Origin: Mucilaginibacter sp.
GTDB lineage: Bacteria > Bacteroidota > Bacteroidia > Sphingobacteriales > Sphingobacteriaceae
Assembly (NCBI GenBank): GCA_028288285.1
Contig: JAQBNZ010000010.1
Location: 1-35,111, forward strand
DNA: 35,111 nt
Direction of reading: 5' to 3'
Positions 1 to 6,990 of this stretch are shown here, one piece after another; within the stretch, counting starts at the first letter, position 1; the number at the start of each line of letters is the position of its first letter. The notes beneath the pieces are model-generated. The model did no database searches. It was not told where the DNA came from and worked only from the letters and a program-made list of their open reading frames with translations. The translations under genes and the position numbers were made by a program.

Positions 1-14
1 AAATTTTAAATATT

Positions 15-626
15 ATGGCATTTACACTACCGGCGTTACCTTACGCTACCGATGCACTGGAACCACATATTGATAAAGCTACTATGGAAATTCACCATGG
101 TAAACATCACCAGGCTTATGTTACTAACCTGAACAAAGCTTTGGAAGGTAAGCCAGAAGCAGAGGGAAAGATTGAAGACATCATAAAAAATATTTCAAAA
201 TTTCCGCCTGCTGTACGTAACAATGGTGGTGGCCACTACAACCACACCATGTTTTGGACATTATTATCTCCAAATGGTGGCGGCGAGCCAACCGGCCCGT
301 TAGCTGATGCCATAAAAAGCACTTTTGGTTCATTTGCTGATTTTAAAACTAAAGTATCTGAAGCAGGTGCTACCCGTTTTGGATCTGGCTGGGCATGGTT
401 AATTGTTACTGCCGATAAAAAGTTGGCCATTACATCAACTCCTAACCAGGATAACCCATTAATGGATATTGCCGAAGTAAAAGGTACACCAGTTTTAGGT
501 ATTGATGTTTGGGAGCACGCATATTACTTAAAATATCAAAACCGTCGTCCTGATTACCTGGCAGCTATATGGAATGTTATTAACTGGAACCAAGTTTCAG
601 CATTATACAGCAAAGCTATAGCATAA
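15..626 (+). CDS. sodA: Superoxide dismutase, Mn-type (Fe/Mn family)
   Basis: Converts superoxide to oxygen and hydrogen peroxide in the cytoplasm. At 203 aa it has the usual family length and no signal peptide. The four metal ligands are visible: His27 in MEIHHGKHH, His77 in [10 protein letters not shown], and Asp164 and His168 in the DVWEHAYY signature. Gly at GGHYNH and Gln145 in TPNQDNPL are the pattern usual for Mn enzymes, where Fe enzymes place the outer-sphere Gln in the other position. Metal use is therefore inferred to be Mn, and a cambialistic enzyme cannot be excluded. The ATG lies 14 bases from the window edge, so its promoter is not visible. A strong intrinsic terminator follows, so it is probably the last or only gene of its transcript. 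Confidence 0.97.
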   Translation: MAFTLPALPYATDALEPHIDKATMEIHHGKHHQAYVTNLNKALEGKPEAEGKIEDIIKNISKFPPAVRNNGGGHYNHTMFWTLLSPNGGGEPTGPLADAIKSTFGSFADFKTKVSEAGATRFGSGWAWLIVTADKKLAITSTPNQDNPLMDIAEVKGTPVLGIDVWEHAYYLKYQNRRPDYLAAIWNVINWNQVSALYSKAIA

Positions 627-645
627 TTAAGCTTTGCGTTCATTG

Positions 646-683
646 AAAGCGGCAGGATTTGGAAACAATTCTGCCGCTTTTTT
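646..683 (+). terminator. Rho-independent terminator of sodA
   Basis: A ten-base stem AAAGCGGCAG / CTGCCGCTTT (646-655 with 671-680) encloses a 15-base loop and runs into a T tract. It starts 20 bases after the sodA stop. A second, weaker pairing, GCAAAGCT / AGCTTTGC, spans the stop codon just upstream. Confidence 0.85.
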
Positions 684-696
684 GATTGTTAAAAAT

Positions 697-846
697 ATGG
701 CATTGCGAGGAGTGAAACGACGAAGTAATCTCGTCGCCAATGCATGATCGTTTGCATGCGACGTGATTATTAATAGTTAATTGTTTTTTAAGGTATTAAT
801 GAGCTCCCTTCGGTCGGTTGTCCGCGCTGCGGTCTCAATGACATTT
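697..846. repeat. Intergenic palindromic repeat of the CATTGCGAG type
   Basis: The left end reads CATTGCGAGGAGTGAAACG and goes on to GAAGTAATCTCGTCGC. The right end, read on the other strand, begins ATGTCATTGAGACCGCAG and goes on to CCGACCGAAGGGAGCTC. The two ends are therefore diverged, inward-facing copies of a dispersed repeat that I know from many bacterial genomes. Inside, 732-763 forms a hairpin with CGTCGC / GCGACG outer and ATGCA / TGCAT inner pairs. No reading frame is plausible. The element ends about 13 bases before the next start codon, so it must supply part of that gene's leader or promoter. Confidence 0.65.
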
Positions 847-859
847 AGTATTATCATCT

Positions 860-1855
860 ATGAAAGCCATTGTTTTAGAATCAGCAGAAAACCCTTTAGT
901 ATATAAAGAAGTTGAAAAGCCAACTCCCGGCCCGGGTGAAGTATTGGTGCAAATAAAAGCCGCCGCATTAAACCGCCGCGATTACTGGATCGCAGTAGGT
1001 AAATATGCCGGAATAAAATATCCAACCATATTAGGGGCCGATGGCGTTGGTATTGTTGTCGAAGCAGGTGATGGCGCAACTGAGTGGCTTAATAAAGAAG
1101 TCATAATTAATCCATCGCACAACTGGGGTGAGCATGCTGAATTTCAATCAAAAGATTTTAAAATTTTAGGCCTGCCTGATAATGGTACTTTGGCCGAATT
1201 TGTGTTGGTAAAAGCCGAATACTTGTACCCAAAACCGGCCCATTTAACATGGGAGCAAGCCGCGGCATTGCCATTGGCTGGGTTAACTGCATACCGTGCA
1301 TTATTTACAAAAGCCAAAATTAAAAAAGGCGATAAAGTACTGGTTGTAGGTGTGGGTGCGGGCACCGGGACGTTTTTATTACAATTGGCAATAGCTGCTG
1401 GTTGCCAGGTGTTTGTAACATCGGGTAGTGGGGAGAAGATAGAGCTGGCCAAACAACTGGGCGCAGCAGCCGGAGTAAACTACAAAGCGCAGGATTGGGC
1501 CGATGAATTAAGGCATTTTGCAGGTGGTGGTTTTAATGTGATAGTAGATAGTGCTTTAGGCCCGGATTTTGCTAAGATACCTGAGCTATGCTGTCCTGGA
1601 GGCAGAATAGTTTTTTTTGGTGGCACTGCGGGAAATATACCCGAAATAAATGCCCGGCCAATATTTTGGAAACAACTGCAAATTTTGGGTACCACTATGG
1701 GCACACCAGAAGAGTTTAAGGGAATGCTCAATTTTGTAAAAGAGCATAAAATTGTACCGGTGGTTGATGAGGTTTTTCCACTTGCCGAGGCTGAGAAGGC
1801 ATTTGACAAAATGGGCAGTTCAAGGCAGTTTGGAAAACTGGTGATAAGAGTATAA
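860..1855 (+). CDS. Zinc-less medium-chain dehydrogenase / quinone oxidoreductase-like protein
   Basis: A 331-aa medium-chain dehydrogenase/reductase. The N-terminal GroES-like domain (about residues 1-130) has the conserved NRRDYW and GADGVGIV segments but lacks the Cys and His residues that bind catalytic zinc. This points to the quinone oxidoreductase/enoyl reductase branch rather than alcohol dehydrogenase. The Rossmann domain (about 140-270) carries GVGAGTGTFLLQLA for NAD(P)H binding. The C-terminal QFGKLVIRV is the usual family ending. The enzyme is cytoplasmic and its substrate is unknown. The start chosen is the only ATG before the conserved MKAIVLE beginning, immediately after a palindromic repeat. 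The next gene is co-directional but 140 bases away behind a strong hairpin, so co-transcription is uncertain. Confidence 0.9.
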   Translation: MKAIVLESAENPLVYKEVEKPTPGPGEVLVQIKAAALNRRDYWIAVGKYAGIKYPTILGADGVGIVVEAGDGATEWLNKEVIINPSHNWGEHAEFQSKDFKILGLPDNGTLAEFVLVKAEYLYPKPAHLTWEQAAALPLAGLTAYRALFTKAKIKKGDKVLVVGVGAGTGTFLLQLAIAAGCQVFVTSGSGEKIELAKQLGAAAGVNYKAQDWADELRHFAGGGFNVIVDSALGPDFAKIPELCCPGGRIVFFGGTAGNIPEINARPIFWKQLQILGTTMGTPEEFKGMLNFVKEHKIVPVVDEVFPLAEAEKAFDKMGSSRQFGKLVIRV

Positions 1856-1942
1856 GTAGAAACCGTGTCAGTCGCCGAGTGATGACTATTAAGGCCCCTG
1901 GCCGACAAACATATTAATTGGATACTGCGGCGGGAAGCCGTG

Positions 1943-1974
1943 TACGGTCACTCGGCTGGAGCCGGGCGACCGTA
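1943..1974 (+). promoter_or_regulatory. Strong GC-rich stem-loop in the leader of the ferredoxin reductase gene
   Basis: Outer arms ACGGTC / GACCGT and inner arms CTCGGCT / AGCCGGG (one G-T pair, one A-C mismatch between the blocks) close on a GG loop, 21 bases before the ATG at 1996. The upstream bases CCGTGTACGG (1938-1947) can form a competing small hairpin that uses the same ACGG. There is no T tract, so it is not an ordinary terminator. It may be a repeat element or a leader regulatory structure. Confidence 0.45.
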
Positions 1975-1995
1975 AGATATTATCAAAATACTTTA

Positions 1996-3021
1996 ATGAA
2001 CCAGGAGTTATTAAATTTAAGAGTTGATGAAATAAAGTGGGAATTGCCTGATGTAGCTACTTTTTATTTGGTTGATACGTGCGGTAAAAAAATTAATTAC
2101 AAAGCCGGGCAGTTTATTACCTTGATATTCAATCATCATGGCGAGGAAATTCGCCGGTCATATTCCCTAAGCTCATCGCCAGACGAGGATAGGCTGGCCA
2201 TTACCGTTAAGCGAATTAGCAATGGTGAAATATCCCGTTTCCTGCTTACTAAAGTTAAGGTTGGTGATATAATTATTGCGGTTAAGCCAGCCGGGGTATT
2301 CACCTTAAAGGATATTGAAGCCGAAAAGGATATAGTGTTCTTTGGCGCGGGTAGCGGCATAACCCCAGTGTTTTCGCAATTAAAGTATATGCTTAACCGG
2401 TCGGGCAAAAGCAAGATCCACCTGATATATAGTAGTTTAGACAAGCAGTCGGTTATATTTAATAATGAACTGGATGCACTTGCCGAAAGATTTCCTGACA
2501 GGCTTAATATCACTTACCTGCTTAGCAGCGATGCCAACCGGCTTAACAATTTAATTGTTGAGCGATTGGTGAATAATCAAATTGTTTTTAGCAGAGACAA
2601 AGCGGAGTTTTACTTATGCGGCCCGTTTGTTTATATGCGCATGATACGGCTCACATTAAGTTACATGGGTATTGAGCCGCAACAGATCTACAAAGAAAAC
2701 TTTGTTTTAGAGACCGTAGCTGTTACCGGAAGCCATACCAGTTATCCACCCAAAAACATCCGTATAAATTTCGATAACGAAGTACATAATGTAGTGGCAG
2801 GCGAAAACCAATCCATTTTACAGGCTGCGCTTCAAAATAAAATAAACCTCCCCTACAGTTGCCGTAGCGGTATTTGCTCGGCTTGTATTGCTTTTTGTAA
2901 AACAGGTAAGGTAGAAATGGCCAAAAACGAAGTGCTTACAGATGATGACCTTGCCAAAGGCTGGATACTCACCTGCACCGGCCATGCCTTAACAGATGAT
3001 GTAGAGATAGAATATAAATAA
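1996..3021 (+). CDS. Ferredoxin-NAD(P)H reductase with C-terminal 2Fe-2S domain (PaaE-like)
   Basis: A 341-aa cytoplasmic electron-transfer flavoprotein. The FAD-binding barrel (about residues 1-100) contains the RRSYSLSSSP motif for FAD phosphate binding. The NAD(P)-binding domain (about 105-230) has FFGAGSGITP and a CGPF motif. The C-terminal plant-type ferredoxin domain has the cluster ligands in YSCRSGICSACIAFC and a fourth Cys in ILTCTGH. The order FAD, NAD, ferredoxin is that of PaaE and related oxygenase reductases. No oxygenase subunit lies nearby, so the partner is unknown. I chose the ATG at 1996 (MNQELLNLRV) over an upstream TTG at 1918, because the extra 26 residues are encoded by a palindromic hairpin and do not fit the family. 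Confidence 0.9.
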   Translation: MNQELLNLRVDEIKWELPDVATFYLVDTCGKKINYKAGQFITLIFNHHGEEIRRSYSLSSSPDEDRLAITVKRISNGEISRFLLTKVKVGDIIIAVKPAGVFTLKDIEAEKDIVFFGAGSGITPVFSQLKYMLNRSGKSKIHLIYSSLDKQSVIFNNELDALAERFPDRLNITYLLSSDANRLNNLIVERLVNNQIVFSRDKAEFYLCGPFVYMRMIRLTLSYMGIEPQQIYKENFVLETVAVTGSHTSYPPKNIRINFDNEVHNVVAGENQSILQAALQNKINLPYSCRSGICSACIAFCKTGKVEMAKNEVLTDDDLAKGWILTCTGHALTDDVEIEYK

Positions 3022-3075
3022 GCAAAGGACTTAGGTATAAAGATAAAGGACGCTCGGAAGATTGGATTTATACCC

Positions 3076-3195
3076 AGACTCCTTCCCTGGGGAAGGGTGT
3101 GTCTGCTGGTGAAGTGGCGGGTAGGGGCCATTTACGCCAATGTCTATCTTATAAACCCCTCCCTACATCCTCCCGTTGAGAGGAAATCGCACATA
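3076..3195. repeat. Intergenic GC-rich palindromic repeat, copy A
   Basis: This region holds a perfect hairpin CCTTCCC-TG-GGGAAGG (3081-3096) and a longer inverted pairing of GGGTAGGGG (near 3119-3127) with CCCCTCCCTAC (near 3156-3166). It ends GAGAGGAAATCGCAC (3178-3192). The same ending, AGAGGGGAATCGCAC, and the GGGTGTGT motif recur in the element at 27680-27784, so the two are treated as members of one family. A small open frame across it (3097-3279) has no coding character. Confidence 0.55.
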
Positions 3196-3259
3196 TCCCC
3201 TGCTTTATATTCTTCCGAACACCTAACTGATGGCTATATTTGTTATATAACGCTACCCT

Positions 3260-3784
3260 ATGAAGAGAATTGCTATTGATATGGACGAGGTAATTACGGA
3301 CGCTATTGGTCGCTTTGCCGAATGGTATAAACGTGATTTTGATATAGAATTTACCGAAGAACAATTAAGTTCAAAAAGGTTTAAGGATTTGATACAGCCG
3401 GAACACAAGGACTTTATAAGGGATTACGTATTTCATGATGATTTTTTTAAAGAGTTGGCCATTATACCCGGCAGTAAGGAAGTAATACGCGACTTGCACG
3501 AAAAATACGAGATATTTATTACCACCGCGGCTATGGAATTCCCTAACTCTCTTTTGCCAAAAGTGAAATGGCTAAAAGATCATTTCCCATATATCTCCTG
3601 GACAAACATTGTTTTTTGTGGAGATAAAAGCATTATCAATGCCGATTACCTGATAGATGACAATGTAAGGCACTTTAAAGGGTTTATTGGGCAGGGTGTA
3701 CTATTTACCGCCAGTCATAATATAAATGAGGACTGGGGTGTGCGTGTAAATAACTGGCAGGAAGTAAGGGAAATGTTCTTGTAG
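3260..3784 (+). CDS. 5'(3')-deoxyribonucleotidase (HAD superfamily, NT5C-like)
   Basis: Predicted to dephosphorylate deoxyribonucleoside monophosphates and so limit dNTP pools. The 174-aa protein has the HAD nucleophile motif at its N terminus (DMDEVITD, Asp8 and Asp10), the second-motif Thr in ITTAAMEFPNS, a conserved Lys in LLPKVKWL, and the last acidic motif in YLIDDNVRHF. Size and motif spacing match bacterial NT5C-type nucleotidases. It is cytoplasmic with no signal peptide. It stands alone on its strand and stops 3 bases before the converging ruvC stop, leaving no room for a separate terminator. The exact nucleotide preference cannot be read from the sequence. Confidence 0.9.
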   Translation: MKRIAIDMDEVITDAIGRFAEWYKRDFDIEFTEEQLSSKRFKDLIQPEHKDFIRDYVFHDDFFKELAIIPGSKEVIRDLHEKYEIFITTAAMEFPNSLLPKVKWLKDHFPYISWTNIVFCGDKSIINADYLIDDNVRHFKGFIGQGVLFTASHNINEDWGVRVNNWQEVREMFL

Positions 3785-3787
3785 AGC

Positions 3788-4387
3788 TTACTTGGTAATG
3801 CCTTTTACCCTTGCCGAGTTATCCTTAACAAAAGTTTCCCAGCCCGAATAAGCCTTTTTGCTTTTGCCTTTTGATGAGGATGAAGAGGTAGTAATGATTT
3901 TTTGGAACGAATGGCAAACGGCTACTGCCAGGCCATCCGTAGCATCTAAAAAATCGGGCGTTTCGGTAAATTTTAGCAGAGTTTGCAGCATAGCGGCAAC
4001 CTGTTCTTTAGTGGCATTACCATTCCCGGTTATTGATTGCTTTATTTTACGCGGTGAGTATTCTGTAATGGTAACATTACGGGATAGCGCCGCCGCCATA
4101 CATACACCCTGTGCGCGGCCAAGCTTTAGCATTACCTGTATATTTTTGCCGTAAAAAGGGGCTTCAATTGCCAGGCAATCGGGTTTGTAATTATCAATTA
4201 AGGCAACTGTTTTTTCAAATATGCGCTGTAGTTTAAGCATGTGGTCGTCAATTTTATCCATTTTAACCACACCCAGGCTTATCAGTTCCATTTTAGGGCC
4301 TTTTTCAAGCACCAATCCATAACCCATTACTGCAGTTCCGGGGTCAATTCCTAAAATTATACGTTCTTTTATGTTGGGTTGCTCCAT
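3788..4387 (-). CDS. ruvC: Crossover junction endodeoxyribonuclease RuvC
   Basis: Resolves Holliday junctions with RuvAB during recombination and repair. The 199-aa protein starts MEQPNIKERIILGIDPGT, with the first catalytic Asp in GIDPGT. It has Glu in CLAIEAPFYGKN and the C-terminal acidic pair in FLDATDGLAVAVCH. The core ends near residue 165. A Ser/Lys-rich tail (SSSSSKGKSKK) followed by a Trp-containing end extends beyond the usual RuvC core. A TAGTTTTG promoter-like box (4402-4395) lies 7 bases before the ATG. The upstream gene aat is on the same strand with a 19-base gap, so the two may be co-transcribed. Confidence 0.97.
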   Translation of the reverse strand: MEQPNIKERIILGIDPGTAVMGYGLVLEKGPKMELISLGVVKMDKIDDHMLKLQRIFEKTVALIDNYKPDCLAIEAPFYGKNIQVMLKLGRAQGVCMAAALSRNVTITEYSPRKIKQSITGNGNATKEQVAAMLQTLLKFTETPDFLDATDGLAVAVCHSFQKIITTSSSSSKGKSKKAYSGWETFVKDNSARVKGITK

Positions 4388-4406
4388 CTGTTTACAAAAC
4401 TAATGT

Positions 4407-5042
4407 TTAAGCGCTGCTTTTATGCAGAATGGCTATATATTCTTCCCGGGGAATCATGCGTGCGCCCATGCTTTCCAGATGTTCGGTGTGTACCTGGCAG
4501 TCTATTAACTTGAATTTGCCTGTGTTGCATAACCATATTAAAGCGGTTTTTGAGGCATTGCTCACCTTACTGAACATACTTTCGCCGCAAAAAACATCAC
4601 CTGCATGTACACCGTATAAACCGCCCACTAAGTTATTATCCTGCCAAACCTCAACCGAGTGTGCATAGCCATATTCATGAAGCCGGGCATAAGCCGCTTT
4701 CATATCGGCTGTTATCCAGGTGCCATCCCCTTCGCGTTTGGCAGATGAACAGGCCCCAACCACCTCATTAAAACATTGGTTAGTGGTAACCGTTAATTTG
4801 CCTGATCGTAAAACCTGTTTCATTGATTTAGAAACCTTTAACTCATTTGGGTACAATACAAATCGCTCATGCGGGGAAAACCACAGGATAGGTTCATCAT
4901 TGCTGTACCACGGGAATATACCATTCTGATAAGCCAGCAATAAGCGATCAACAGACAAGTCTCCGCCTACTGCCAGTAAGCCGTCCTCCTCTGCAAGGGC
5001 CGGGTTAGGGAATACTAAGCGTTCATCAAGCCGGAATATCAT
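4407..5042 (-). CDS. aat: Leucyl/phenylalanyl-tRNA--protein transferase
   Basis: Transfers Leu or Phe from aminoacyl-tRNA to proteins with N-terminal Arg or Lys, marking them for ClpS/ClpAP degradation. The 211-aa length is typical. Family motifs are clear: the N-terminal FPNPALAEEDGLLAVGGDLS, then GIFPWY, WFSPHERFVL, TWITADMKAAY, GGLYGVHAGDVFCGESMFS and LIDCQVHTEHLESMGA. It is cytoplasmic. It lies 10 bases downstream of a large exported-protein gene on the same strand, and ruvC follows, so the run from 8961 to 3788 could be one long transcript. The function call is secure; the operon is inference. Confidence 0.97.
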   Translation of the reverse strand: MIFRLDERLVFPNPALAEEDGLLAVGGDLSVDRLLLAYQNGIFPWYSNDEPILWFSPHERFVLYPNELKVSKSMKQVLRSGKLTVTTNQCFNEVVGACSSAKREGDGTWITADMKAAYARLHEYGYAHSVEVWQDNNLVGGLYGVHAGDVFCGESMFSKVSNASKTALIWLCNTGKFKLIDCQVHTEHLESMGARMIPREEYIAILHKSSA

Positions 5043-5052
5043 CCCGGCAAAT

Positions 5053-6984
5053 TTAAGCCTTACGGCGTATAACCAACTTTTTATTTTGTGCTTTGGCTAT
5101 ATTATCCATATACACCTGCATTTCATTATATTTTGCAGCGGGTACAACCTGGTTTGTAAGGTTGAATTTAGCGGTACTTATTACCTGGTTTTTGGCAGCA
5201 TTATAGGTATAGCTCACCTCGTAATTACCATAGCTGAATTTAAGGCTTTGGTTGGCGGGTAAAGTTTCAACTTCAAAGCCTTCGGGTAATTCAATAGTAG
5301 TTACACATGCTTTTTGCATAGGCTGGTCAAAGTAAAAATCACTTTTGCGTTTTTCTAAGATGGGTAATGTTGTCTTCCACAAATCAAAAAGCCGTGGCCG
5401 GTAAAATTGTTTGTTGCCTGCTATTATATCACAAAACTTATCAAACTCAAGTTCAAGCGTAACTTCTTTTACACCTTCTTTATCAGCTCCTATACTATAT
5501 TCAAATATCGATGGCTGCTTCATGTTGAGCGTCCGTATTAAATACTCCTTTTGATCATCGGCTTTTAAAGCGGCCATGCCAATATAATCAGAGCGATATT
5601 CGCCGGTACTTAAAATTTTTGCCTTTACTTTGGCTCCCCCGTCGGCGTTTAAAATAAGATGTACTTCGCTATTAAATTGGTTATCAACCCCTGTGCTTTT
5701 TGGTGTGTTAACCAATTTGCCTCCATTTTCGGTAATTAACAGGGCGTTCCTATTTTCGGTAAATGGCCCAAGTTTACCAAACGAGTGGGTGCTGCTTGTG
5801 CATTCAAGCCAGGTGGTGTCGCTTTTAAAAGGTACGCATAGTATGATATGATTAAACGGATCGGCAGGGAAAGAAGGATCGGCAGGTTCTTCATTAGTGC
5901 CCGCTCTAACCATTGCGTAATAAGACGGAATATTAACCGCTTTTAATAAGGCATACATATAGTTTGCAAGTGCTTTACAATCGCCGTATTTTTTTTGGTC
6001 AACAAAACTTGCCGGGAAGGGTTTAAGGCCGCCAATGCCTAACTGTATACTTACATAACGTGTGTTTCGCTGCAAATACTCATAAAGGAATTTTGCTTTT
6101 TCTTTATCAGATGTAATGTTGGCAGTCATTATTTTTATTTCTTCAACACGTTGTGGACTAAGCGAGTTAACATCAGCATTTAATGCTTGCTGCCATTTTC
6201 CATAGTTTTGCCAGTTACTGATATCTCCCGGTATGCCGCCATACAAAAAGGAATTAGCGGCAAATGATATTTTGGGAAAGACTTGCCATGATAACGCATC
6301 TTCTTCGGGTTTTATAGCTTTGATATTTTGCACCTTCCAGATATAATTTTCCATGTCATCAGCAAGGGCTTTTTCTGGTTTGATGCCTGTGTTTTTGTTT
6401 TTGAACCTAAATCCAACAGACCGCGTTACAGAAACTTTATATTCCGCATATTGGATTGATTTTTCAGGCTCCTGAATATGCCAATTGCCCAAATCAAGGT
6501 AGCTGTTTTTACTTGTTTCATAAATTACCTCAATAGTTGCCGGGTATGATGCAATAGTATGCCCTAATACCAATAAACGATAGTCTGTTATGATTGACAT
6601 TCCATCCGCTGCAGATCTGTCATACATATCACTTTTATGATATTTTTTTAATTGTACACCTGCCGCGTTATAAACAACCATTTCAACACTGCCTATACTG
6701 TTAAATTTTTTATCGTAATATAAAACCAACTGTGCTTCATCGTCGGCTTTTTCATTTAAAACGGTAATAATGGTATGATGCCTTTCTATAACCCTGCCCG
6801 GTCCTTTAACAATCAATTCATCAGATGAATACCTAACAACTGCATTTGCCTCATCCTTCAAAGAGTCGGGTATGCCGGTGGCTATGTATAGGTCTTTCGT
6901 TACCTTTTTATCTTGCGCATAAACGTTAAATGTTGCTAACAAGGCTGCTGCACATAGCCAGCTTTTTATGTACAAATTTTTCAT
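5053..6984 (-). CDS. Exported DUF3857 / transglutaminase-like protein, apparently with catalytic Cys
   Basis: A 643-aa protein with an N-terminal signal peptide (MKNLYIKSWLCAAALLATF, cleavage near VYAQ). An N-terminal DUF3857 beta domain (about residues 50-230) is followed by a transglutaminase-core domain (about 290-420), then a C-terminal beta-rich region. The transglutaminase Cys is present in KKYGDCKALANYM and the His in DPFNHIILCVPF. The usual Asp is replaced by Glu in WLECTSS. Proteins of this architecture are common in Bacteroidota and are assumed to act in the periplasm or on the cell surface; their substrate is unknown to me. It sits 6 bases downstream of a second DUF3857 gene, suggesting a co-expressed pair. 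Confidence 0.88.
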   Translation of the reverse strand: MKNLYIKSWLCAAALLATFNVYAQDKKVTKDLYIATGIPDSLKDEANAVVRYSSDELIVKGPGRVIERHHTIITVLNEKADDEAQLVLYYDKKFNSIGSVEMVVYNAAGVQLKKYHKSDMYDRSAADGMSIITDYRLLVLGHTIASYPATIEVIYETSKNSYLDLGNWHIQEPEKSIQYAEYKVSVTRSVGFRFKNKNTGIKPEKALADDMENYIWKVQNIKAIKPEEDALSWQVFPKISFAANSFLYGGIPGDISNWQNYGKWQQALNADVNSLSPQRVEEIKIMTANITSDKEKAKFLYEYLQRNTRYVSIQLGIGGLKPFPASFVDQKKYGDCKALANYMYALLKAVNIPSYYAMVRAGTNEEPADPSFPADPFNHIILCVPFKSDTTWLECTSSTHSFGKLGPFTENRNALLITENGGKLVNTPKSTGVDNQFNSEVHLILNADGGAKVKAKILSTGEYRSDYIGMAALKADDQKEYLIRTLNMKQPSIFEYSIGADKEGVKEVTLELEFDKFCDIIAGNKQFYRPRLFDLWKTTLPILEKRKSDFYFDQPMQKACVTTIELPEGFEVETLPANQSLKFSYGNYEVSYTYNAAKNQVISTAKFNLTNQVVPAAKYNEMQVYMDNIAKAQNKKLVIRRKA

Positions 6985-6990
6985 TTGCAG

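Noticed and set aside
1932..1975. Resemblance to the end of a group II intron (domain V-like AGCCGTGTACGGTC)
   Set aside because: The middle of domain V is missing, there is no reverse transcriptase and no intron body; the hairpin explains the similarity.
1918..1995. Upstream TTG start extending the ferredoxin reductase by 26 residues
   Set aside because: The extension is encoded by a hairpin and has no family counterpart; the ATG at 1996 begins the conserved domain.
3097..3279. 60-residue open frame on the plus strand
   Set aside because: It runs through a palindromic repeat and overlaps the start of the deoxyribonucleotidase gene. Its composition is not protein-like.
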